This document shows positions 26,776 to 37,500 of a stretch of 64,000 nucleotides of DNA, piece after piece; the stretch's first letter is position 1; each line of letters starts with the position of its first letter. The position numbers were made by a program, and so were the translations under genes. The stretch is taken from contig NZ_JAGTJJ010000003.1 in assembly GCF_028435365.1 (NCBI RefSeq), forward strand, positions 186,001 through 250,000. Reading direction: 5' to 3'. This stretch comes from Polyangium jinanense. Lineage in GTDB: Bacteria > Myxococcota > Polyangia > Polyangiales > Polyangiaceae. The notes beneath the pieces are model-generated. The model worked only from the letters and a program-made list of their open reading frames with translations. It had not been told where the DNA came from and did no database searches.

Positions 26776-29700
26776 GCACGAGACGCCCCGACCCTCCCGC
26801 GACCATGACGACGCAGCACGAGGAAGAGGCCCCGCCCGCGTCGGGGCTCTCGTCGATGCAGCGCGCGATCATGACGATCCAGAAGATGCGCGCCAAGATC
26901 GAGAACCTCGAGCGCGCGCGCGTCGAGCCCATTGCCATCATCGGCATGGGTTGCCGTTTTCCGGGGGGCGCGAATACACCGGAGGCTTTTTTCCGGTTGC
27001 TCGAGGACGGCGTCGACACCATTCGCGAGGTCCCGCCCGAGCGATGGAGCCTGGAGCAGGCGGGGCCCGAGCAGGACGCCGAGGCGCGGGCGCTCCGGTG
27101 GGGCTCGTTTCTCGACGACGTCGATCGGTTCGACGCGGCCTTTTTCAACATCTCGCCGCGCGAGGCGGAAAGCCTCGATCCGCAGCAGCGGCTCTTGCTC
27201 GAGGTCTCGTGGGAGGCGCTCGAGCGCGCGGGGCAAATGCCCGAGCGGCTCATGGGCAGCCGGACGGGCGTGTACATCGGGATCTGGGCGCTCGATTATC
27301 AGCAGCGCGTCCTCGCATTGAGCCCCGATCAGCTCGACGCCTATTGTTTTACCGGGAACGTCATCAGCACGGCGGCGGGTCGCCTCTCGTACGTCTTTGG
27401 ACTGCAGGGGCCGGCCGTGTCCGTGGAGACGGCGTGCTCCTCATCGCTCACCGCGATTCACCTCGCCTGCCAGAGCCTGCGGAGCGGCGAGACCAACCTC
27501 GCGCTGGCGGGCGGCGTCAATTTGATGCTCTCGCCCGCGACGACGAAGCTGCTCAGCAAGACGCAGGCCCTCTCGCCGGACGGGCGATGCAAGAGTTTCG
27601 ACGCCCGCGCGAATGGGTTTGTCCGGGGCGAGGGGTGCGGCGTCGTGGTGCTGAAGCGCCTTTCGGACGCCGAGCGCGATGGGGATCCGATCATCGCGGT
27701 GATCCGCGGCTCGGCCGTGAACCAGGACGGTCGATCGACGGGCCTGACGGCGCCGAACGTGCTCTCGCAGCAGGCCTTGCTGCGGCAGGCGCTCGAGAGC
27801 GCGCGCGTCGCGCCGTCCGACGTCGGGTACGTCGAGGCGCACGGGACGGGGACCTCGCTCGGCGATCCGATCGAGGTCGAGGCGCTGAAGGCCGTGCTCG
27901 GCGGGCCCCGCGAGAGGGGGTCGAGCTGCGTGCTCGGCGCGGTCAAGACGAACATCGGGCACCTCGAGGCCGCGGCCGGCGTGGCGGGGCTCATGAAGGT
28001 GGCGCTCTCGATGCAGAACGATCGCATCCCGGGCAACCTGCATTTCCGCTCGCTGAACCCGCGGATCGATCTCCGCGGGACGTCGCTCGAAATCGCGCAG
28101 CATGCAATGCCCTGGAAGGCAGGATTGCGGCCTCGCATCGGCGGCGTCAGCTCCTTCGGCATCAGCGGGACGAACGCCCACGTCGTCCTCGAGGAAGCGC
28201 CGCGGAACCTCGAGGAGCAGCTCGCGAAGGATCCGAGCGCGTATCTCTTGCCCCTCTCGGCGAAGACCCCCGAGGCGCTGCTCGACCTCGCCCGATCGTA
28301 CCAGCGAACGCTCGCGAGCGCCGACGGGCCGCGCCTGCTCGACATCGCGTACACGGCGAGCGCGCGGCGCAGCCATTTCGAGCACCGCCTCGCGGTCGTG
28401 GGCGGCAGTAAGGACGAGCTCGCCGGGCTGCTCGGCGGATTCTTGCGCGGGGAGCAACCCAGCGGCGTCGTGCAAGGAAAAGCCACGCCCGCGCGGGCGA
28501 AAGTCGTCTTCGTTTTTTCGGGCCAGGGATCGCAATGGCTCGGCATGGGGCGCAAGCTTTACGACGAGGAGTCGGCATTTCGATCGGTCATCGACTCCTG
28601 CGACGCGCTCCTCACGGGGCGGCTCGGGTGGAGCATCCTCGACGAGCTTTATGCGATCGAGCCGATGTCGCGCCTCGCGGAGACGCAGGTGGCGCAGCCG
28701 ATGCTGTTCGCCATTCAGATCGCGCTCGTGGAGCTGCTCCGTTCGTGGGGGATCGCGCCGGACGCGGTGATCGGGCACAGCGTCGGCGAGATCGCGGCGG
28801 CGCACATCGCCGGGATCCTCTCCCTCGACGAGGCCATTCGTCTCGTCGCCATTCGTGGTCGTATCATGCAGAAGGCCACCGGCGCCGGAAAGATGGTCTC
28901 CGTCGCGGCCTCGCCGGACGCGGCGAGGACGTTCCTCGCGGGGTACGAGGATCGCATCTCGATCGCCGCCGTGAACGACCCGAATTCCATCGTCCTGGCG
29001 GGACAAACCCAGGCGATGGACGAGGTCGTGGCGCGGATCGAGCGCGAAGGGATCTCCTGCCGACCCTTGCGGGTCAACTATGCGTTCCACAGCCCGCAGA
29101 TGGCGCCGTTCGCCGCGGAGCTCGTCGAGCGACTCGTGCGGGTCGACGCGCGGCGGGCGACCCTCGCGATGTACAGCACGGTGCTTTCGGAGTGCGTCGA
29201 AGGCAAGGAACTCGATGCGCGATACTGGGGGCGCAACGTGCGCGAGACCGTGAATCTGGCCGGCGCCGTCGGCGCGGCCATTCATGACGGGTATCAGCTC
29301 TTCCTGGAGGTCGGGCCCCATCCGGTGCTCGCGAGCAACGTCGACCAGTGCCTCGCCGCCAAGGAGGCGGGCGGGCTCGCCGTATATTCGATGCGGCGAG
29401 GCCAGGACGAGCGTCGCGCGCTGCTCGAAGCGATCGGCGGGCTTTACACGCGCGGCTGCTTCCCGGAATGGGCGCGGCTCGTGCCGACCGGGGGGCGGTG
29501 CGTGCCGCTGCCGACGTACCCATGGCAGAAAAAGGTGTACTGGATTCCGGAGCCGGGGCATCGCGCTCCGGCCGCCCCGCGTGTGGTGGCGGGTCGGGAC
29601 GTCACCTACGAGGCGCAATGGCAAAACAAACCCCGGGCCCGCGCGGGGGACGGCAAGCCGCGGCCGCGCGGCGCGGGGGCGTGGCTCGTCTTTTCGGACC

Positions 29701-31532
29701 AGCTCGGCACCGGCGCCGCCCTCTGTGAGGCTTTTCGCGCGCGTGGCGAGACGTGCGTCCGCGTCGTCGCCGGGGACCGATACGAATCGGTGAGCCCCGA
29801 TCTCTACCGGATCGATCCGGCCGATCGCAGCCATTACACCGAGGTCCTCGGCGCGGCGCGCCCGAAGGGAATGGAATGGGCAGGGATCGTGCATTTGCAA
29901 TGCGCCGACGATCCCGCCTGGGGCAAGGAGCAGGAAACGGCGCTCGCGCGATCGACGGGGGCCGAGAGCCTGCTCCATCTCGCGGGCGCGCTCGCCACGC
30001 AGGGGCTCCGGACGAACCCTCGCATCTGGCTCGTGACGCGTGGCGCGCAGGCCGTCGGCGCGTGGCAGGAGTATATCGCGCCCGTGCAGGCCGCGGCCTG
30101 GGGTTTGTCGCGGACCCTCGTGCTGGAGCACCCCGAGATCGAGATCTTCAACGTGGACCTCGATCCCGGCGCCGCCGTGGGGGACGTCGAGGCGTTGCTC
30201 GAGGAGCTCGGCGCCGGCGAGGAGGAGGATCGGGTCGCCCTGCGGAAGGACGGTCGATTCGTCTCGCGCCTCGCCCGCAGCGCCCTGGAGAATGCCCCCG
30301 GCCGCGGGGAGAAGGTGCGCGCGGACGCGCGTTATCTCGTGACCGGCGCGTTCGAGGGACTCGGCCTCTTGACCGCGCAATCGCTCGTCGGCTGGGGCGC
30401 ACGCCACCTCGTCCTCGTCGGGCGCAAGGAGCCCTCGGAGGCGACGAAAACAGCCATTCAGGCCCTGGAGGAGGCCGGCGCCGAGGTCGTGGTGACAGTG
30501 GCCGACCTCCGGCAGCGCGCGGGCGTGGACAAGGTCCTCACCCAGATGAAGGAACACGAAGCGCCTCCGCTCCGCGGGGTCTTTCATGCGGCATTGGTGG
30601 CCGAGGAGCCCACGCGCGACGCGGATCTCGAGAGCCAAAGGTTCGGCGACGAGCTCTCGTCGGGGCTCGTCGAAGCCCGGCACCTCCTCGAGATCGCGCA
30701 GGGCTCGACGCTCGACGCAATGGTCCTTTATTCGTCGGTGTCGGCGATTCTCGGGTACGTCGGCCGCGCGAGTTATGCCGCGACGAGCGCCTTTCTCGAT
30801 ACGCTCGCGGGATGGCTCCGTTCGCGGGGCGTGCCTGCGACCGCGGTCGAGTGGGGGGCGATCACCGGGATCGGGCTCGCCTCCGGGGCGCGGAGCAGCG
30901 CCGCCGCCGGGCTCGAAGGGCTCTCGCAGGAGGAGGCGATGGCCGCGCTCTCGGCGCTGGTCGGGCAACACCGCGTGGTGGCCGCGCTCATGCGGCTCGA
31001 TGTCCGGCAATGGCTCGATATCTTCCCCCAGCTCGCGTCGAGCCCCTTCTGGGCGGATTTGCGTCAGGCTCGCGCGGCGTCGAAGGGCGCCGCCCCGGAG
31101 GGCAAGCAATTCCGGCAAACGCTCGAAACCACGCCCGCCGCCAAGCGTCTCGGGCTCCTGGAGACGCACGTCGCGGAGCGCGTGGCGCGCGCGCTGCGCA
31201 TGGATCCGACCCAGATCGGGCGCGCGGAGCCGTTCCGTTCGCTCGGCGTGGACTCGCTGATGAGCATCGAAGTGCGGAACGTGCTCGAGCGTGACCTCGG
31301 CAAGCGATTGCCAGCGACCCTGCTCTTCACGTATCCCCACGTCGCGGCGCTCGCGGAGCATCTGCTCGGCGAGCTCGATCTCCCCGTCGAGCAAGAGCGA
31401 ATCGTGGAGCCGGCGCCGCCGACCCCGCGGACGGGCGAGCTGCCGGCGAGCCTCGCGGGCGTCGAGGGCGACGAGCTTCTCGCGATGCTCGACGAAGAGC
31501 TGGCCAACGCGCGCAAGGGATCGCCTGGATGA
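26772..31532 (+). CDS. Type I PKS 2: KS-AT-KR-ACP, KR probably inactive
   Basis: 1586 aa. GTG start overlaps the PKS 1 stop by 4 nt. An N-terminal docking helix (SSMQRAIMTIQKMRAKIENL) precedes KS (Cys222 in TACSSS, HGTGT, NIGHLE), AT (Ser670 in GHSVGE, His773 in YAFHS, a malonyl-type motif, and the conserved arginine in IRGRIM), a KR-type region and an ACP (Ser1495 in GVDS). The KR looks dead: the cofactor motif reads TGAFEGLG (at ~1191) instead of TGGLGGLG, and after Tyr1335 the catalytic Asn is replaced (YAATS versus YAAAN). The LDD signature is absent too. The product of this module should therefore keep its beta-keto group. No DH or ER is present. Confidence 0.93.
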   Translation: MSTRRPDPPATMTTQHEEEAPPASGLSSMQRAIMTIQKMRAKIENLERARVEPIAIIGMGCRFPGGANTPEAFFRLLEDGVDTIREVPPERWSLEQAGPEQDAEARALRWGSFLDDVDRFDAAFFNISPREAESLDPQQRLLLEVSWEALERAGQMPERLMGSRTGVYIGIWALDYQQRVLALSPDQLDAYCFTGNVISTAAGRLSYVFGLQGPAVSVETACSSSLTAIHLACQSLRSGETNLALAGGVNLMLSPATTKLLSKTQALSPDGRCKSFDARANGFVRGEGCGVVVLKRLSDAERDGDPIIAVIRGSAVNQDGRSTGLTAPNVLSQQALLRQALESARVAPSDVGYVEAHGTGTSLGDPIEVEALKAVLGGPRERGSSCVLGAVKTNIGHLEAAAGVAGLMKVALSMQNDRIPGNLHFRSLNPRIDLRGTSLEIAQHAMPWKAGLRPRIGGVSSFGISGTNAHVVLEEAPRNLEEQLAKDPSAYLLPLSAKTPEALLDLARSYQRTLASADGPRLLDIAYTASARRSHFEHRLAVVGGSKDELAGLLGGFLRGEQPSGVVQGKATPARAKVVFVFSGQGSQWLGMGRKLYDEESAFRSVIDSCDALLTGRLGWSILDELYAIEPMSRLAETQVAQPMLFAIQIALVELLRSWGIAPDAVIGHSVGEIAAAHIAGILSLDEAIRLVAIRGRIMQKATGAGKMVSVAASPDAARTFLAGYEDRISIAAVNDPNSIVLAGQTQAMDEVVARIEREGISCRPLRVNYAFHSPQMAPFAAELVERLVRVDARRATLAMYSTVLSECVEGKELDARYWGRNVRETVNLAGAVGAAIHDGYQLFLEVGPHPVLASNVDQCLAAKEAGGLAVYSMRRGQDERRALLEAIGGLYTRGCFPEWARLVPTGGRCVPLPTYPWQKKVYWIPEPGHRAPAAPRVVAGRDVTYEAQWQNKPRARAGDGKPRPRGAGAWLVFSDQLGTGAALCEAFRARGETCVRVVAGDRYESVSPDLYRIDPADRSHYTEVLGAARPKGMEWAGIVHLQCADDPAWGKEQETALARSTGAESLLHLAGALATQGLRTNPRIWLVTRGAQAVGAWQEYIAPVQAAAWGLSRTLVLEHPEIEIFNVDLDPGAAVGDVEALLEELGAGEEEDRVALRKDGRFVSRLARSALENAPGRGEKVRADARYLVTGAFEGLGLLTAQSLVGWGARHLVLVGRKEPSEATKTAIQALEEAGAEVVVTVADLRQRAGVDKVLTQMKEHEAPPLRGVFHAALVAEEPTRDADLESQRFGDELSSGLVEARHLLEIAQGSTLDAMVLYSSVSAILGYVGRASYAATSAFLDTLAGWLRSRGVPATAVEWGAITGIGLASGARSSAAAGLEGLSQEEAMAALSALVGQHRVVAALMRLDVRQWLDIFPQLASSPFWADLRQARAASKGAAPEGKQFRQTLETTPAAKRLGLLETHVAERVARALRMDPTQIGRAEPFRSLGVDSLMSIEVRNVLERDLGKRLPATLLFTYPHVAALAEHLLGELDLPVEQERIVEPAPPTPRTGELPASLAGVEGDELLAMLDEELANARKGSPG

Positions 31533-34500
31533 GCGGCAACGCACCCGATTATCTTTCGAAGCTCCGGGAAACCCTCGTCGTTTTGAAGACGGTCCGCGCC
31601 GAGCGCGACGCGCTCCTGCGCGAGAAGACCGAGCCGATTGCCATCGTCGGCGTGGGCTGTCGATTCCCCGGGGGCGGCCAGGGGCCGGACGCGTTTTTCC
31701 GCGTATTGCAGGACGGCGTCGATGCCGTGCAGGAGGTCCCGCCGTCGCGGTGGCCGAAGGACGCGATTCCCGGACAGCGGCCCGACGTACGCTGGGCCGC
31801 GCTCTTGCCGGACATTCACGGCTTCGACGCGAGCTTCTTTCGGATCTCGCCGCGCGAGGCGCATAGTCTCGATCCGCAGCAACGTATGTTGCTGGAGGTC
31901 ACGTGGGAGGCCCTGGAGGACGGCGGTCAAGATGTCGATCGCCTCGTCGGGACGCGCACGGGCGTCTTCGTCGGCATTGCCATCATCGATTACGAGCACC
32001 AGCTCGTTTCGTGCGGCATCGACGCCGTGGACGCTTATTCGGCCACGGGCAACATCGGCAGCACCGCGGCGGGCAGGCTCTCCTACGTGTTCGGGTTCCA
32101 GGGCCCGGCCGTCACGGTCGATACCGCGTGCTCGTCCTCGCTCGTATCCGTGCACCTCGCGTGTCAAAGCCTGCGCAGCGGTGAGAGTGATCTCGCGGTC
32201 GCGGGCGGCGCGAGCGCGATCGTGTCGCCTTTCACCATGCAGATGATGGCGCAGACGAACGCGCTTTCGCCGGATGGCCGGTGCAAGAGCTTCGACGCGC
32301 GGGCCAATGGATACGTGCGGGGCGAGGGGTGCGGCCTTTTGATCCTGAAGCGGCTTTCGGACGCGCTCCGCGACGGCGACCGCATTCGAGGCCTGATCCG
32401 CGGCTCCGCGGTGAACCAGGACGGCCGCTCCACGGGCCTCACGACGCCGAACGTGCTCTCGCAAAAAGCGGTGCTGCGGCAGGCCCTTGCGAGCGCGCGC
32501 GTGCTGCCCGAGCAGATCGGTTACGTCGAGGCGCACGGGACGGGCACGCCGCTCGGCGATCCCATCGAGATGGACGCGCTGAAGGCCGTCCTGGGAAAAC
32601 CCCGCGAGGATGGCGCGAAATGCGTCGTCGGCGCCGTCAAGACGAACATCGGGCACCTCGAAGGGGCCGCGGGCGTGTCGGGCTTGATCAAGACCATGCT
32701 CGCGCTGGAGCACGAGGAGATCCCGCGAAACCTCCATTTTCGCGCGCTGAACCCGCGCATCGAAATCGAGGACACGCCCTTCGTGATTCCCCGGGAGAAC
32801 AGGCCGTGGCCGCGCGGGGCGACGCCTCGCCTCGCGGGCGTGAGCTCGTTCGGGATCAGCGGGACGAACGCGCACGTCATCCTGGAGGAGGCGCCGCCCC
32901 CGGAGGCGAAGCCGCGCGCGAAAGAGGCCTCGAGCTACCTCCTGTCGCTGTCGGCGAGGAGCGCCGAGGCCCTCTCGGCGCTCTCGCGTTCGTATGCGGA
33001 ATGGTTGTCCGCGACAAACGATATTTCCCTTCCCGACGTCATTTATACCGCGAGCGTGCGCCGGTCGCACCACGAGCACCGGCTCGCGGCCGTTGGTGCG
33101 ACGCGGGAGGAGCTCGCGGAAGTCCTTTCGTCGTGGGGGCGCGGGGAAGGGCCTGCGCAGGTGGTCGCGGGGAAGGCTTCGGGGCGTCCGAAGGTCGTTT
33201 TCGTGTTCCCGGGGCAAGGATCCCAATGGCTCGGGATGGGGCGGCAGCTCCTCGCCGAGGAGCCGGCATTCCGGGCCGCGCTCGAGGCGGCGAGTGAGGC
33301 CATCGCGCGCGAGGCGGGTTTTTCGGTGCTCGCCGAGCTCGCGGCCGACGAGGCGCATTCACGGCTCGCCGAGATCGACGTCGTGCAGCCCGTGCTTTTC
33401 GCGATCGAGGTGGCGCTCGCGGCGCTCTGGCGGTCCTTTCGAATCCAGCCCGATTGTGTCGTCGGGCATAGCATGGGCGAGGTCGCGGCGGCGCACGTGG
33501 CCGGGATGCTCGGCCTCGAGGACGCGGCGAAGGTCATCTGTCGCCGGAGCCGGCTGCTCCGGCGCATTCGTGGCAAGGGCGCGATGGCCCTCGTCGAGCT
33601 GACGATGGCGGAGGCGGAGCAGGCCATCGTGGGGCGCGAGGATCGGCTAGGCGTGGCGGTGAGCAATGGTCCGAGGTCCACGGTGCTCTCCGGGGACCCG
33701 GCGGCGCTCGAAGAGGTGCTCGCGAGCCTGGAAGCGAGGGGTGTGTTCTGCCGCCGCGTGAAGGTCGACGTCGCCTCGCACAGCCCGCAGGTGGAGCCGC
33801 TGCTCGCCGAGCTCGTGGCCACGCTCGGGGACGTCCGCCCCTCGCCCGGCGCGCTCGCGATGCGCTCGACGGTGACTGGGGAGGCGCTCCGCGGCGACGA
33901 GCTCGTGGCTTCGTATTGGTCCGACAACCTCCGCCGCCCGGTGCGATTCTCGTCCGTCACGGATGCGCTGTTGAAGGAGGGGCACCACCTTTTCGTGGAG
34001 ATGAGCCCGCATCCGATTCTGCTGCCGTCGATCGAGGAGAACCTGAAGGAGGCGAAGATCGACGGAGCCGCGATCGCGTCTTTGCGACGGCACGCGGACG
34101 AACGCCGGTCGATGCTGGAAGCGCTGGGATCGCTGTACGTGCGCGGCTGCGGCGTGGCGTGGGGAAAGCTTTCCCCCGACGGCGGGAGCATCGTCACACT
34201 TCCCGCGTATCCGTGGCAGCGGGAGGATTACTGGCTCGAAGCGAGCACGCGCAAGCCGCGGGCAGCGCGACGCGAGGGGGGCCACCCGCTGCTCGGCGCC
34301 GGGCTCGTCCCTGCGGCGCAGCCGGAGCTCCACGTATGGGAGCAATGGGTGAGTGTCGAGGGATTCCCTTACCTCGAGGACCATCGCGTCCAGGGAGAGG
34401 TGGTGTTTCCGGGCGCTGGATACGTGGAGCTCGGGCTCGCGGCGGCGGCAGAGGTCTACGGGGAGCGCGCGACGCGCCTCGAAGAAATGTCGTTCGAGCG

Positions 34501-37500
34501 AATGCTCGCCTTGCCCCGCGGCGGCGAGCGGCTCGTGCAGGTCTCGCTCGTGGAGGAGGGCGGCGGGCGCGCGGCCTTGACGATCGCGAGCCGCGAGGCG
34601 GACGCGAAGGAATGGGTGACGCACGCGAGGGGCAAGCTGCGCGTGGCGGCGCCGAAGGCCGCGGCGCGGGCGGGGATCGATTTCGGCGAGGTGGAGGCGC
34701 GTTGCCCCGAGGTCGTCGAGTCGCGCGCGCATTACGCGCGTATGGAAGCGCGTGGCCTCTCGTATGGCGCGCATTTCCAGGGCATCGAGCGGCTGCGGCT
34801 CGGGGAGGGCGCGGTCCTCGCGCGTGTTCGATTGCCGGACGATCTCGGCGACGACGTATCCGCGTATCATGTGCATCCGGTCCTGATGGACGCCTGTTTC
34901 CAGGCGGGAGGCGCGGCGTTGCAATCGTCGCTGGGGGAAGGCACGTTCGTCCCGGTCGAGGTGCGAGGCTTGCGTTTGTCCGGGCGGCCCGGCGGGACGG
35001 CGTGGGTCCACGGCCGGGTCGTGAAGACGGAGGGGGGCGCCGATCCCATTCTATCCCTCGCCATCCTCGACGACGCGGGCCATGCCTGGGTCGAGATCGA
35101 CGATCTCCGGGTGCAGAGGCTTGCGGAGGTCGAAGAGCCCGCCATCGATCCGTTCGCTGATTGTGTCTTCGAGGTCGCGTGGCAATCGAAGCCGCTCGCG
35201 GCGGCGGCGTCCACGGGAAACCCGGGGGCGTGGCTCGTGCTCGCCGACGAGCGGGGGCTCGGCGCGGCGCTCGCGGAGCGAATTCGAGCGCGCGGCGGGT
35301 CGTGCGTGGAGGTGCGGGCCGGCGACGGATATGCGCGCCTCGGCGAGGGGCGATTCCGGCTGGACGTGACGAATGCGGCGCACTGGGACGAGGTCTTGCG
35401 GGGAGCCTTCGGCAAGAACGGTTGTCGTGGCGTGATTCATTGCGGGGCGCTCGACGGCGCGGGCTTCCACGACACCACCGAAGCCACGCTCTCCGCAGAC
35501 CTCGGGCGCGGCCTCGCGAGCGCGATGCGCCTCGCCCAGGCGCTCTTGCGTCAAGGTTTTCGGGACGTCCCCCGCCTGTACCTCGTGACGCGCGGCGCGC
35601 AGGCGGCCGGTACGGGCGCGGGGCCGCTTTCGGTCGCGCAATCGACGTTGTGGGGGTTCGGGCGAGCGATCGCGACCGAGCAGCCCGATCTCGGGTGCGT
35701 CCGGATCGACCTCGCGCTGGAAGAACAGCCGGACGAACTCGAACATCTTTGGGGCGAGATTCTCTCCGGAGACGACGAGGATCAGGTCGCGTTGCGGCCC
35801 GACGGCAGGTACGTGGCGCGCCTCGTGCGAGGCAGCCTCGGCCATGGGAGCGCGGCGGAGCGCAGGGAGCGGGCGGCGGGTCGTTCCTTCCGGCTGGACA
35901 TTCGTGAGCCCGGGATGCTCGAAAAGCTCTCGCTCCGCGCCATGACGCGCAGGCCCCCGGGTCCCGGCGAGGTGGAAATCGAGGTCGAGGCGGCGGGGTT
36001 GAATTTCCTCGACGTGATGAAGGCGATGGGCATCTACCCTGGAATGGATCCGAGCGCGATCCTGCTCGGCGGGGAATGCGCGGGCACGATCGCCGCAATC
36101 GGCGAGGGGGTCACGGGGTTTGCCGTGGGGGATGCGGTCGTCGCGTCGGCGCCCGGGAGCTTCGCGAGCCACGTGGTGACGCGCGTGGAGTTCGTCAAGC
36201 CAAAGCCACGGCGCCTCTCCTTCGAGCAGGCTGCGGGCATTCCTGCCGTTTTCATGACGGTCGCGTGGTCGCTCGACCACGTGGCGCGACTCCGGCGCGG
36301 CGAGCGCATCTTGATTCACGCGGCGACAGGCGGCATCGGGCTCGCGGCCATCCAGTATGCGCGGGCCGTGGGGGCCGAGGTGTTCGCGACCGCAGGCAGC
36401 GAAGAAAAGCGCTCCTACCTCCGCGCGATGGGCATCGAGCACGTCATGGATTCGCGTTCGCTCGCGTTCGCGGACGAGGTGCTGGGACGCACGGGGGGGC
36501 GGGGCGTGGACGTGGTGCTGAACTCGCTTTCGGGGGAGGCGCTCGATAGAAGCCTGGAGGTCGTCGCGCCCTACGGGCGGTTCGTCGAGCTCGGCAAAAA
36601 GGATATTTATCAAAATACGCGCCTCGGCCTCTTGCCATTTCGCAAGAGCCTGTCGTACACGGCGGTCGATCTCGCCGGGATGGCCGAGGAGAAGCCGGAG
36701 ATGTACGGCGCTCTGCTCGACGAGGTCATGGCGCGCTTCGAGGACGGCACGTTCCAGCCGGAGCCGGTGCAGGTCTTCGCGGCGAGCGCCGCCGCGGATG
36801 CCTTTCGGCTCATGGCAAAGGCAGGGCACATCGGCAAGATCGTGGTGCGCATGGAGGACGACGCCGCAGAGGTCACGGTGTCGGAGGAGCCTGGGCGCGC
36901 GCGGATCCGCGCCGACGGGACGTACCTGATCACCGGCGGCCTCGGGGGCCTCGGTTTGTCCCTGGCGACGTCGCTGGTCGAGCAGGGGGCGCGGCACCTC
37001 GCGCTCCTCGGGCGAAGCGCCCCGGGCGACGCGGCGCGAGCGGCGATCGGGGCCATGGAGGCATCCGGGGCGCGGGTCCAGGCATTGCGTGGTGACGTCT
37101 CCAAGCGGGCCGACGTGGACGCCGTCGTCCAGGAGATCGAGCGTACGATGCCGCCACTCTGCGGGGTCGTGCACGCGGCGGGGCTCCTCGACGATGCGAC
37201 GCTGCCGAACATGAGCGAAGCGCAGCTCTACCGGCCGATCGAGCCCAAGGTGTTCGGCGGATGGAACCTGCACGCGGCGACGCGGGGGCGCGCGCTCGAT
37301 TTCTTCGTGGCGTACTCCTCGGTCGCGGGGCTCCTCGGATCGCCGGGACAAACGAATTACGCGGCCGCCAATACGTTTCTCGACGCGCTTTGCCAGGCGC
37401 GCGCGGCGGAGGGTTTGCCCGGGCTCAGCATCCAGTGGGGCGCGTTCGCGGACGTCGGGCTCGCGGCGGCGTCGGACCTCCGCGGCAAGCGGGTCGCCTC

